A stretch of DNA of 64,000 bases, taken from assembly GCA_913057175.1 (NCBI GenBank), contig CAJXNP010000015.1, positions 1-64,000 of the forward strand, given 5' to 3'. Shown here in pieces: positions 26,977-35,307 of this stretch. The translations under genes were made by a program, and so were the position numbers. The stretch is from an uncultured Cytophagales bacterium (GTDB taxonomy: Bacteria > Bacteroidota > Bacteroidia > Cytophagales > Cyclobacteriaceae). A model generated the notes under the pieces. That model worked only from the letters and a program-made list of their open reading frames with translations, was not told the origin of the DNA and ran no database searches. The first letter of the stretch is position 1. Every line of letters starts with the position of its first letter.

Positions 26977-27879
26977 TTAATTGAGTTCATCCTCCTCAAT
27001 ATCCTCTCCACTCTTCTGTTTCAGCAAATCGATGCTGTCAGCCCTGTTTAGGGCTCCAATCCACAAATCTACAATATCACCCAGCCGCACATTTGAACCC
27101 GCTTGCGGAATTTGCTTGATCACCATTCCCGATTCATTAATTTTGAGTGAATCAAGATCCAATAGATCAATCTCCAGATAGGTATCTTCATCGATCACCT
27201 CAATGATAACAGCTCCCAGGCTTAATCCCTGTCCGTTAATGGCGAATTTTACATCTTCAATATCCCTACCGACATAATTCCCCAGGGTGAAATTCCTTTT
27301 CCCATAGCCGTCGCCTACAATAAAATCAATGACGGACCCCTTTGCTACCTCATCCAGAGGCTCTAGTTTTTCTCCATTACTCCAAACTTCCAAAACTACA
27401 TTTTGTGCCAAATCGGGCTTATAAGTAATAGAACCTCGCTTAAGTCCATAACTTTTCAGGATCAGCTCTGCGTTTTTTAATGATCGCCCCACCATTTCCT
27501 TCGGAATCTTGACCTTTTGAGGCTCCTTTGCCACCAATGTCACATAGATCTTTCTTCCACTTTTAACCAGCGCATCTGACTCAGGATATTGCTTGATGAC
27601 AGTCAATGGTTCATATACCGATGAATAAGCAGAATCTGGTGTTGCCTCGTAGTTCAATCCCCGTTTACCAAGAAAATCCTCCAGTTGCTCATAGTTCATT
27701 CCTTCAAGATTGGGAACGGTAAGAGTCTCGCCTGAATGTGTGATTGCAGGAAGAAGCGAATTGAAAAATAAAAGGACAACAACAATACCTACCACAACAA
27801 TCAATAAGAAATGAATCAGCAGCGTTTTGGCACTATATTGTTTGAATACATTGAAAGACTTCAAAAAATCAAGCTTCAT
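26977..27879 (-). CDS. PASTA-domain membrane protein
   Basis: 300 aa. A short cytoplasmic N-terminus is followed by a TM helix at about 20-42 (LLIHFLLIVVVGIVVVLLFF) and three periplasmic PASTA domains (about 52-115: VPNLEGMNYEQLEDFL; about 120-188: KIPKEMVGRSLKNAELIL; about 195-278: NYVGRDIEDVKFAI). The typical ends are VIKQYPESDALVKSG and VIKQIPQAGSNV. PASTA domains bind peptidoglycan or muropeptides. There is no kinase or transpeptidase domain, as is usual for the Bacteroidota version. It lies just downstream of ddl, matching a cell-wall role. Confidence 0.9.
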   Translation of the reverse strand: MKLDFLKSFNVFKQYSAKTLLIHFLLIVVVGIVVVLLFFNSLLPAITHSGETLTVPNLEGMNYEQLEDFLGKRGLNYEATPDSAYSSVYEPLTVIKQYPESDALVKSGRKIYVTLVAKEPQKVKIPKEMVGRSLKNAELILKSYGLKRGSITYKPDLAQNVVLEVWSNGEKLEPLDEVAKGSVIDFIVGDGYGKRNFTLGNYVGRDIEDVKFAINGQGLSLGAVIIEVIDEDTYLEIDLLDLDSLKINESGMVIKQIPQAGSNVRLGDIVDLWIGALNRADSIDLLKQKSGEDIEEDELN

Positions 27880-27960
27880 ATTCGTATGTGATAACTCAAT
27901 AAATTTTTTTAAAAATAACTATTGATTCCAAACGTAGGAAATTTAATAATCATATAAAAG

Positions 27961-29037
27961 TCAGGCTTTATCGTAATGGGTTGAATAGGAATTTTGTTTT
28001 TCCCATCTTTTGAGAGCCATTTCAATCAATGAAGATATCAATTCCGGATACGATAGCCCCATGTTGTTCCACAGCATGGGAAACATGCTGACATTTGTAA
28101 ACCCGGGAATGGTATTGATCTCATTGATCACAACATTGCCATCCTCAGTCAGGAAAAGATCGACCCTTGCATAGTCATTGCAATTCAAAGCTTTAAACGA
28201 CTTCACACATAATTCCATTATTTTTTTGCTGATCGACTCGTCGACTTTTGCAGGAATGATGATATCGATCGCCTCGTCATCCTGGTATTTTGCCTGGTAA
28301 TCGTAAAATTCGTAATTTTTCTTCAGGACAATCTCACCTGGAAGTGTTGCTTCCGGTCTCTCATTTCCCAAAACGCCACATTCCAACTCCCTGCCTTTTA
28401 CATATTTTTCAAGTAAAACCTGATCTCCATACTGAAAAGCATCTTCCAGAGCTGACAAATAATCACCTTCATTTTTGACTTTCGATATACCAACAGATGA
28501 TCCTAAAGCTCCTGCTTTGATCATGAATGGCAATCCAATTTCTTCGGTCACTTTTTGAAATGAAAAATTTTCCTTCTGTGCTTTGTCAAAATAAATATAG
28601 TCAGCCACCGGAACGCCTGATTCCTTCAGCAGCTTTTTAGAAACAATTTTGTCCATCGCCACAGCAGAACCTAATACGCTACATCCTACAAGCGGCACAT
28701 TATATGCCTTGAAAATCCCCTGTATTCCGCCATCCTCTCCGTCCGTACCATGCAAAACCGGAAAAACGATATCAAATTCAACCTTTGAATGATCCACCAG
28801 ATTGATGAGGGCAGCTGAATGGTCATGTGGAATTGGAGCGACTTTATCTCCACTTTTAATATTACTATCTACCAGATTGGTCAAATACCAAATACCCGAT
28901 TTATCAATCCCAACCACAAGGACATTGTAAATATCCTTCTGAATATTTTCATAAACATTTTTCGCCGATCGGATGGAGATTTCATGCTCGACTGATTTAC
29001 CACCATACAGGAGCAGTACCGTTTTTTTCTTACTCAT
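27961..29037 (-). CDS. ddl: D-alanine--D-alanine ligase
   Basis: 358 aa. The N-terminus is VLLLYGGKSVEHEISI. Then come FPVLHGTDGEDGGIQG, AMDKIVSKKLLKESGVP, the ATP-grasp loop FMIKAGALGSSVGIS, and the metal-binding end DLFLTEDGNVVINEINT with PGFTNVSMFPML. It ligates two D-Ala with ATP for peptidoglycan precursors in the cytoplasm. The PASTA gene follows 81 bases downstream and the M43 protease gene ends 10 bases upstream. Confidence 0.97.
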   Translation of the reverse strand: MSKKKTVLLLYGGKSVEHEISIRSAKNVYENIQKDIYNVLVVGIDKSGIWYLTNLVDSNIKSGDKVAPIPHDHSAALINLVDHSKVEFDIVFPVLHGTDGEDGGIQGIFKAYNVPLVGCSVLGSAVAMDKIVSKKLLKESGVPVADYIYFDKAQKENFSFQKVTEEIGLPFMIKAGALGSSVGISKVKNEGDYLSALEDAFQYGDQVLLEKYVKGRELECGVLGNERPEATLPGEIVLKKNYEFYDYQAKYQDDEAIDIIIPAKVDESISKKIMELCVKSFKALNCNDYARVDLFLTEDGNVVINEINTIPGFTNVSMFPMLWNNMGLSYPELISSLIEMALKRWEKQNSYSTHYDKA

Positions 29038-29047
29038 TTTGAAATAT

Positions 29048-31192
29048 CTAGGGTCTTAAAATTAATTTTTGAATGGTATCAATTGTTTCTCCTTTCACCT
29101 TCACCAAATAAACACCGGCAGGATTGCCCATCAGATCAACGCTGAAATATTGGTTTAGCGTACCGGCCAGTAATTTTGAATAGATCTTTTGTCCAAGCGA
29201 GCTATAGATCGAGATCTCAACATCCTGTTTGGTTTCTGTGTTGATGTTAAAATTAAACCTAGAACCCTCTGTTGGATTGGGGTAAATTAAAATATTATTC
29301 TCTTCAACTTCAACAATTTTTTCTTCAGACTGCAGGAAAAACTCGACATTGTCAATATATAAATTATTTCCATAGCCATTGGTGGTGACGAAAGCCAATC
29401 TCACATCTGAAGAACCAGTGAAATCTGACAAATCTAATGTAATATTCTTCCAATCCTCATCATCTTCAGGCTCCCAAAAATCTCTTTCATCTTTGACCTT
29501 AAACTCTTCTCCGCTTTGCGTAAAGATTTCCTGAAAAGAAACCCCGCAATCCTCCGAAGCCAGTATTGTCAAAGAATCCATAAAATCGCCGTTTTGCACA
29601 TAGGATATGTCAAATTGCATGGTAGCTGAAAATGTATTGGACAAATCGATCAGAGGAGTAAACAACCAATCCTGCTCCCCCTCGTCGGGATAGTTATAAA
29701 GGTTAATAAATGCGGATGTTTCATCATTGATGCTTGCAATTTCCCAGGTTTTAAATTCGTCACTGGAAAAAGTCGCCCAAAGATCAAAATCCTCAAACAT
29801 TTCCACATACGGAGGCTGAACTCTTTCATTGTGGATAATAAAAGGCAAACTACTCTGATTATTTTCCGGATAAAGATCGTCATCATTTGGAACATCAAAT
29901 TCAAACAGAAAATTATACTGTCCTTGAATGAGGTTAAATTCCTGAAGGGATAAAACCAGTTGCTGACCTGCAAACAATGAGTCAATGTCAAGGGTGTCAG
30001 TTAAAATGAGATCATCTTCCACACCATATCGGGCAATGATCCTACCAATTGGATTGGTGCCAAAATTTTGAATGGTGACAATTGGCTGAATGGTTTCATC
30101 GCACGAAATCAAGGTCGGGGAATTTACTTGAACAATACCAATATCACTGTAATCAAAGTCAGGTGGAAAGGCTCCGGCCGCATTCAGCAAACTCGTTCTT
30201 CTTGGAGCATTATCCAGCACCACCTGCATGCGGTCAGACTGTCCCATGGTGAATATATTCATACATGCATCAGCTGTGTAATCCATATAATTTTGAAACA
30301 TGTCATCAGATTCGCAGGAACTGACCGGATGATCTGGGCACTCACCATTATAACTTGATTGCTGTGAGGGAGTATCATCGACATAATCAGAAGCTATGCA
30401 GCTACCAGGATCTGCAAAAATATGTAGCAACCCCAGCCAATGTCCTATCTCATGGGAAGTTGTACGACCCTTATCGTACGGCACTCTCAAATTATCAAAA
30501 TTTCCTTTATTTGAGCTGCCAAAAACGGTGTAGTCAATCACAACTCCATCAGTCAACCGGTTCTCTTTCATTTCATTTTCCAGCCCCGGCATGTCCAGGT
30601 CCGGGAATTGGGCATAACCAAGATTTTCACCAGATAAGTTACAAACCCAAATATTCAGATAATCTTCCGCCGGCCAATAGCTCTCAGATTTTAGCAATTC
30701 ATTATCCTGGTTTAGTGGATTCCAGGAGGTCTTACTTCCCTGCTTCCTGACAATGCCATTGGTTGGTAATCCATTGGGATCTTGCCTGGCTAAAACGAAT
30801 TGAATATTAATCTTTCCGGCTATTGCAGCGAACTCAATGGGAGTTTGAACCGTATCGGGATTCTTCCGCTGAAAATCTTCATTAAGCACTTCGATCTGCG
30901 AGAGAATCTGATTTTCAGGGATATTGACACCATTACCCAATAATTCTCCATTGTGAATAACATGTACAACAACCGGTATGAGAACTGTATCAGCTGTTGT
31001 CCTCAAGGTGCGCAATGTAGCCCTGGAACGAAGCTCTCTTAATCTTTTCTCAAATATTTTAGAAGATACCTGGCGACTTCTTTCCTGTAAATATTCTCTG
31101 TATTCATCGGTTGTACATCGCTTTTGCGAATGAGCATGAAATGGCATCACCCAAAAAAATACAATTGTTGAAAAGAGCAAAAAAAATCGCAC
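29048..31192 (-). CDS. Secreted M43 (pappalysin-like) zinc metalloprotease with T9SS sorting domain
   Basis: 714 aa. Signal peptide to FHAHSQ; propeptide-like region with RSRATLRTLRTTADT; then the M43 domain. The zinc motif is HEIGHWLGLLHIF, followed by CIASDYVDDTPSQ and QNYMDYTADACMNIFT, which supplies the Met-turn. Downstream are Ig-like and MAM-like beta regions, then a type A sorting domain (ILIYPNPTEGSRF, SIYSSLGQKIY, GNPAGVYLVKV, KLILRP). It should be exported by T9SS and anchored or released after sorting. It lies in a housekeeping gene run and probably is not functionally linked. Confidence 0.93.
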   Translation of the reverse strand: MRFFLLFSTIVFFWVMPFHAHSQKRCTTDEYREYLQERSRQVSSKIFEKRLRELRSRATLRTLRTTADTVLIPVVVHVIHNGELLGNGVNIPENQILSQIEVLNEDFQRKNPDTVQTPIEFAAIAGKINIQFVLARQDPNGLPTNGIVRKQGSKTSWNPLNQDNELLKSESYWPAEDYLNIWVCNLSGENLGYAQFPDLDMPGLENEMKENRLTDGVVIDYTVFGSSNKGNFDNLRVPYDKGRTTSHEIGHWLGLLHIFADPGSCIASDYVDDTPSQQSSYNGECPDHPVSSCESDDMFQNYMDYTADACMNIFTMGQSDRMQVVLDNAPRRTSLLNAAGAFPPDFDYSDIGIVQVNSPTLISCDETIQPIVTIQNFGTNPIGRIIARYGVEDDLILTDTLDIDSLFAGQQLVLSLQEFNLIQGQYNFLFEFDVPNDDDLYPENNQSSLPFIIHNERVQPPYVEMFEDFDLWATFSSDEFKTWEIASINDETSAFINLYNYPDEGEQDWLFTPLIDLSNTFSATMQFDISYVQNGDFMDSLTILASEDCGVSFQEIFTQSGEEFKVKDERDFWEPEDDEDWKNITLDLSDFTGSSDVRLAFVTTNGYGNNLYIDNVEFFLQSEEKIVEVEENNILIYPNPTEGSRFNFNINTETKQDVEISIYSSLGQKIYSKLLAGTLNQYFSVDLMGNPAGVYLVKVKGETIDTIQKLILRP

Positions 31193-31206
31193 GCCTGGAA
31201 AAAGAG

Positions 31207-31500
31207 TTATTGTCCGGGTAATTTCGCATTTGGATCATCGGGAGAAGTAATGTTAATTGCCTCAACTGCCACTACCTCCGGAACAGCCCGTTTGATGGAC
31301 TCTTCAACTCCTGCTTTCAGGGTCATGGTTGACATGGGGCATGTACCACAAGCTCCAAGTAATTCCAACCTGACAACTTTCTCTGGTGTAATTTCCAAAA
31401 TCTTCACATTCCCTCCATCGGCCTCAAGATAAGGCCTTATCCCTTCCAAAGCCATCTCTACTTTTTCTATCAGATTTTTTTCTGCTGTAATATTTTCCAT
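31207..31500 (-). CDS. NifU C-terminal-domain Fe-S carrier
   Basis: 97 aa: the whole protein is a NifU-C (Nfu) domain. Conserved stretches are IRPYLEADGGNVKILEI and LLGACGTCPMSTMTLKAG with the cluster-binding CGTC, then ESIKRAVPEV. It holds a 4Fe-4S cluster between monomers and delivers it to apo-proteins. Start 2 bases after mrp ends, so both Fe-S genes are coupled. Confidence 0.95.
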   Translation of the reverse strand: MENITAEKNLIEKVEMALEGIRPYLEADGGNVKILEITPEKVVRLELLGACGTCPMSTMTLKAGVEESIKRAVPEVVAVEAINITSPDDPNAKLPGQ

Positions 31501-31502
31501 TA

Positions 31503-32594
31503 CTATGATTTAACTTCCACTACTTTGGTTTTATCGAAATTTGCATTTCGAATGGCAACTTGCTGAGCCAGTTTTTGTGAAATACCCAGGAAAGCATCAG
31601 CTACAACATCTCCCTTCAATACGGCAGGATAACCGCTGTCTCCACTTTCACGAATACTTTGTACAATCGGTACCTCCCCAAGGAATGGTATCTCATGCTT
31701 TTCTGCCAATTTCCTTCCACCATGCTGGCCGAAGATATAATACTTATTATCAGGCAGTTCTTCAGGTGTAAAATAGGCCATATTTTCAACTATTCCTAAA
31801 ACAGGCACGTTGATTTGAGGTTGTTTGAACATCGCCAGGCCTTTTATCGCATCTGCAAGCGCCACTTTTTGAGGTGTAGTCACAATTACCGCACCTGTAA
31901 CGGGAACAGTTTGCACCAACGTCAGATGAATATCGCTTGTGCCCGGAGGCAGGTCGATCAGTAAATAATCCAATTCTCCCCAATCAGCATCGGTAAAGAA
32001 CTGTCTTAGCGCAGAGCTGGCCATAGGGCCTCTCCAAACGATCGCCTGATCAGGAGGTGTTAAAAATCCAATTGAAATGATCTTGACACCGTACTGTTCC
32101 AGGGGAATGATATAATTTTTTTCTCCCTCTTTTTTCACCTGAGGCTGTTCATTTTCACAATTGAACATCGTCGGCATGCTTGGCCCAAAGATGTCGGCAT
32201 CGATCACACCAACTTTTGCTCCGGTCTTTGCAAGGGAAACCGCAATATTGGCGGTAACAGTGGATTTACCAACTCCACCTTTTCCTGATGCAATGGCAAT
32301 AACATTTTTGACATTCGGAAGCATGGCCACACTGTTTTTCAGCGTGGTAACAGACGAACTCATGTTAATTTCCACTTTCAAGTCATCCCTGATATTTAAC
32401 ACTGCCTCTTCGCATTCGCTGCGGATCTTTTCCTTCAAAGGACAGGCTGGTGTGGTCAATTCGACTGTGAAATTAACTTTCGACCCATCAATTTTAAGAT
32501 CTTTTATCATGTTCAGTGTGACCAGATCTTTTTTCAGATCAGGATCGATCACATCTGATAACGCCTCTAAAACCTCTTCCCTGGTAACTGACAT
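31503..32594 (-). CDS. apbC: Mrp/ApbC-family P-loop Fe-S carrier ATPase
   Basis: 363 aa. An N-terminal DUF59 (MIP18) domain is at 1-80 (EALSDVIDPDLKKDLVTL), followed by a deviant Walker A (IASGKGGVGKSTVTANIA) at about 103-120, DADIFGPSMP, DYLLIDLPPGTSDIHLTL, and the GIVENMAYF region. The usual C-x-x-C after ENM is absent here (YFTPEELPDNKYYIFG), as in part of the Bacteroidota members. It carries Fe-S clusters in the cytoplasm. It is divergent from dnaG. Confidence 0.95.
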   Translation of the reverse strand: MSVTREEVLEALSDVIDPDLKKDLVTLNMIKDLKIDGSKVNFTVELTTPACPLKEKIRSECEEAVLNIRDDLKVEINMSSSVTTLKNSVAMLPNVKNVIAIASGKGGVGKSTVTANIAVSLAKTGAKVGVIDADIFGPSMPTMFNCENEQPQVKKEGEKNYIIPLEQYGVKIISIGFLTPPDQAIVWRGPMASSALRQFFTDADWGELDYLLIDLPPGTSDIHLTLVQTVPVTGAVIVTTPQKVALADAIKGLAMFKQPQINVPVLGIVENMAYFTPEELPDNKYYIFGQHGGRKLAEKHEIPFLGEVPIVQSIRESGDSGYPAVLKGDVVADAFLGISQKLAQQVAIRNANFDKTKVVEVKS

Positions 32595-32826
32595 GTCAAA
32601 AAATTTATAATCATTCTAAATTCTTCACAAATATCGCATTTATTTAATCGAAATACACGTAGTGAAAATTTTTATTCTCAACGAATCCCACATTTGGTCA
32701 TTCCCTCGTTCTTTCAAACGATTTTATTGCGATTAATATTCACAACTATTTGTCTTTAATTTTGAATTTGCTGAATATCGTAATTTGCTTTTTGTTGAGA
32801 ACAATAACGGACCCGTAACCCAGTTC

Positions 32827-34758
32827 ATGAAAATAAGTCAGGATACCATCGATGAAATTAAAAGCCGGGTTGACATAGTCGACGTTGTTGGGGAATTCCT
32901 GCAATTGAAGAAAGTGGGAATCAATTACCGGGCAAAAAGTCCGTTTTCCAATGAGAAAACCCCCTCCTTCTTTATTTTTCCTAAAAACGATAATTTTAAG
33001 GATTTCAGCTCGGGAAAAGCCGGCGACGCCATCACCTTCCTGATGGAGTACGATGGATTGAATTATGTCGAAGCCATCCGGTTTCTCGCCAGAAAATATG
33101 GAATCGAAATTCAAGACGAAGAACAAAGTCCCGAACAGCTTCAGGAACAATCCGAACGGGAAAGCCTGCTCATTCTCACCAATTATGCAAAAGATCATTA
33201 CGTCAATAACCTCTGGGAGCACGAAGAAGGTAAACGGATTGGTCTGAATTATTTTAAAGAACGAGGCTTTTCAGAAGAAACAATAAAGAAATTTGAATTG
33301 GGCTACAGCCTCGACCAATGGGATGACCTCGAGAAATCCGCTCTGAAAGCTGGTTACAAAAAGGAATTCCTCGAAAAAACCGGGTTGATCGTTGTCAAAC
33401 CTGCAAGTGAAGAAGGTGGAGAGGAAAAATCTTATGACCGCTTTCGCGGGAGGGTCATCTTTCCCATCCATAACAATACCGGAAAAGCCATCGCCTTCGG
33501 AGCAAGGATCCTGACAAATGATAAAAAAGCACCCAAGTATGTCAACAGTCCGGAAAGTGATATTTACCATAAAAGCAAGATCCTTTATGGTATATTTCAG
33601 GCACGAAGGGCCATTCGCAGCCAGGATAATTGCTATCTGGTAGAAGGATATACGGATGTCATTTCCATGCACCAATGCGGTGTCGAAAATGTAGTCGCCT
33701 CCTCGGGCACTTCACTCACTGAAGAGCAGATCAAATCCATTGGTCGGTTGACGGAAAACATCACGGTTCTTTTTGATGGCGATGAAGCGGGGATCAAAGC
33801 CTCCATGCGGGGCATTGACATGATCCTGGAGCAGGGTTTGAACGTGCGGGCGCTCGTCTTTCCGGATGGCGATGATCCTGACAGCTACGCTAAAAAAGTT
33901 GGGGCTTTCAACTTCAGGGAATATATCAAAGAAAATTCGAGAGATTTTCTGGCCTTCAAAACCGAACTGTTTTCCAAGGGCGCCGAGCGGGACCCAATCA
34001 AAAAGGCAGAAACGATCAACAACATCGTTGGAAGTATTGCAAAAATTCCGGATCCGGTAAAACGAACCGTTTACATCAAGGAAACGAGCGTCCAGCTGAA
34101 CATTGATGAAGACGTTCTGATTGCTGAACTCAATAAGATCATTCTTCAACGAAGAAGGCAAAAAGGCCAGACAAGGCCAGAGCAGTTGACTGAGCCGATG
34201 ATCGAACTGATTGAAGAAAGGGAATCGCAAAAACGGGAGGAAGTTGATTCGCTCAAATTACAGGAAAGGGAATGTATCCGGCTGCTGATCTGCTACGGAT
34301 TCAACGAAATTGAGAACAAATACCGGCTTCATGATCATTACCTGGAAGAGCTGGAAGGGTTGGAGTTTACGGATGGCCTGCATATTGAGATCCTTGAAAC
34401 ATTCAAGAGAAACATTGAAAAAGGAGATGTCATCACGGCAGATTATTTTATCAAAAATGGCTCTGACAAAGTGAAAAAATATGTAATCGACTTAATCAGC
34501 GACCAATACGAAGTAAGCGAAAACTGGAAGCGTTATTCCATTTTTGTCCCAAGGGAAATCGATGTACTGGACAATTCAGTTTATACCAACCTGCTGAGAT
34601 TTAAATTTAACAGAATCAAAAAGCTAATCTCCAACATCAAAGAAGATCTAAAGGAAGAAACAGATATGAACAAGGTGGAAGAACTGCTGAAGATCCAAAT
34701 GGAGCTGGACAAAGCCAAACTGGAATTTGCCAGGCCACTCGGGATTGTCATTTCCTGA
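32827..34758 (+). CDS. dnaG: DNA primase lacking zinc-finger ligands
   Basis: 643 aa from ATG 32827; an upstream in-frame TTG at 32785 gives a non-homologous extension and is not preferred. The N-terminal CHC2-like domain is at about 1-100 but reads SPFSNEKTPSFFIFP and KDFSSGKAGDAITFL: the four zinc ligands (C-P-F-H and C-F-x-C in most primases) are Ser, Ser, Asp and Ser. The Toprim domain is intact (CYLVEGYTDVISMHQ, VVASSGTSLTEEQI, LFDGDEAGIKA), and the C-terminal helicase-binding region is helical. It synthesises RNA primers at the replication fork. Confidence 0.95.
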   Translation: MKISQDTIDEIKSRVDIVDVVGEFLQLKKVGINYRAKSPFSNEKTPSFFIFPKNDNFKDFSSGKAGDAITFLMEYDGLNYVEAIRFLARKYGIEIQDEEQSPEQLQEQSERESLLILTNYAKDHYVNNLWEHEEGKRIGLNYFKERGFSEETIKKFELGYSLDQWDDLEKSALKAGYKKEFLEKTGLIVVKPASEEGGEEKSYDRFRGRVIFPIHNNTGKAIAFGARILTNDKKAPKYVNSPESDIYHKSKILYGIFQARRAIRSQDNCYLVEGYTDVISMHQCGVENVVASSGTSLTEEQIKSIGRLTENITVLFDGDEAGIKASMRGIDMILEQGLNVRALVFPDGDDPDSYAKKVGAFNFREYIKENSRDFLAFKTELFSKGAERDPIKKAETINNIVGSIAKIPDPVKRTVYIKETSVQLNIDEDVLIAELNKIILQRRRQKGQTRPEQLTEPMIELIEERESQKREEVDSLKLQERECIRLLICYGFNEIENKYRLHDHYLEELEGLEFTDGLHIEILETFKRNIEKGDVITADYFIKNGSDKVKKYVIDLISDQYEVSENWKRYSIFVPREIDVLDNSVYTNLLRFKFNRIKKLISNIKEDLKEETDMNKVEELLKIQMELDKAKLEFARPLGIVIS

Positions 34759-34918
34759 TTGTAATCTTGCCGGTGATAAAATATTTTTACCTTTTCGATC
34801 AATACATTAAATATTTAGATAAAAAAATCCGTTTACTTAACGATTTATTAATATATTGACAACTTATATTGAGATAATCAGTTAAACGAAAAAGAAATAT
34901 TATAAACGCTAACAAATT

Positions 34919-35053
34919 ATGCTACAAAGTTGGGGAAAGAAGATCATGGAGAAAGTAGATGAATTGATCGACCAGGTTCAGGAAAATCTTACCAAAAAGA
35001 AAAATAAGCTACAACCACTACCAGTCAAAGTAAAAAATTCAAGGATATTTTAA
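34919..35053 (+). CDS. Possible 44-aa small protein
   Basis: ATG at 34919, TAA at 35051-35053. It is amphipathic and basic (KKIMEKVDELIDQVQENL helix, then KKKNKLQPLPVKVKNS). It is followed within 65 bases by a perfect terminator, which supports a separate transcription unit. No clear promoter motif or family was recognised, so this may also be part of a non-coding RNA. Confidence 0.35.
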   Translation: MLQSWGKKIMEKVDELIDQVQENLTKKKNKLQPLPVKVKNSRIF

Positions 35054-35114
35054 TTGATTCCGGACTCAAAAAGCCGGAACTTAATAAACATTTAAATTCC
35101 AATCTGCTTGCACT

Positions 35115-35140
35115 AACCCAGTTAAAGGCTGGGTTTTTTA
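35115..35140 (+). terminator. Intrinsic terminator upstream of rpsA
   Basis: AACCCAG (35115-35121) pairs perfectly with CTGGGTT (35129-35135) around a 7-base loop and runs into a T-rich tail (TTTTTTA). It ends the transcription unit of the small ORF or dnaG before the rpsA promoter. Confidence 0.8.
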
Positions 35141-35162
35141 TTGATTCTTATTTTAGCAAACC

Positions 35163-35194
35163 TTTTACAACTCAATTTATTTTCCATACCTTTG
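35163..35194 (+). promoter_or_regulatory. Bacteroidota-type promoter of rpsA
   Basis: TACCTTTG at 35187-35194 matches the -7 consensus TAnnTTTG exactly. TTTT at 35163-35166, 20 bases upstream, is a near match to the -33 TTTG. Transcription should start about 35200, leaving a leader of about 105 bases. Confidence 0.6.
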
Positions 35195-35209
35195 CAGTCC
35201 GTTTTCAAG

Positions 35210-35281
35210 CGGCGTTCGGTGAAAATCGCCGGATTGTATGTTTACCATTATAAATCAGTGGTTTACGCCCAGAATCACTGA
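35210..35281 (+). promoter_or_regulatory. Two-hairpin leader of the rpsA mRNA
   Basis: Hairpin 1: CGGCG (35210-35214) with CGCCG (35227-35231). Hairpin 2: TCAGTGG (35255-35261) with TCACTGA (35275-35281), seven pairs counting one G-U. They lie between the predicted transcription start and the ATG at 35308. S1 is known to repress its own mRNA in enterobacteria; a similar role here is inference. Confidence 0.45.
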
Positions 35282-35307
35282 GTAATTGAAAGGGCATTTT
35301 AATTTAT

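Larger units (their letters stand above)
34759..35307. other. 549-base region between dnaG and rpsA
   Basis: It contains a possible 44-aa gene (34919-35053), a small hairpin (TTCCGG 35058-35063 with CCGGAA 35074-35079), an intrinsic terminator (35115-35140), a Bacteroidota-type promoter (35163-35194) and a structured rpsA leader (35201-35307). The first 150 bases are AT-rich with nothing else recognisable. Confidence 0.6.
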
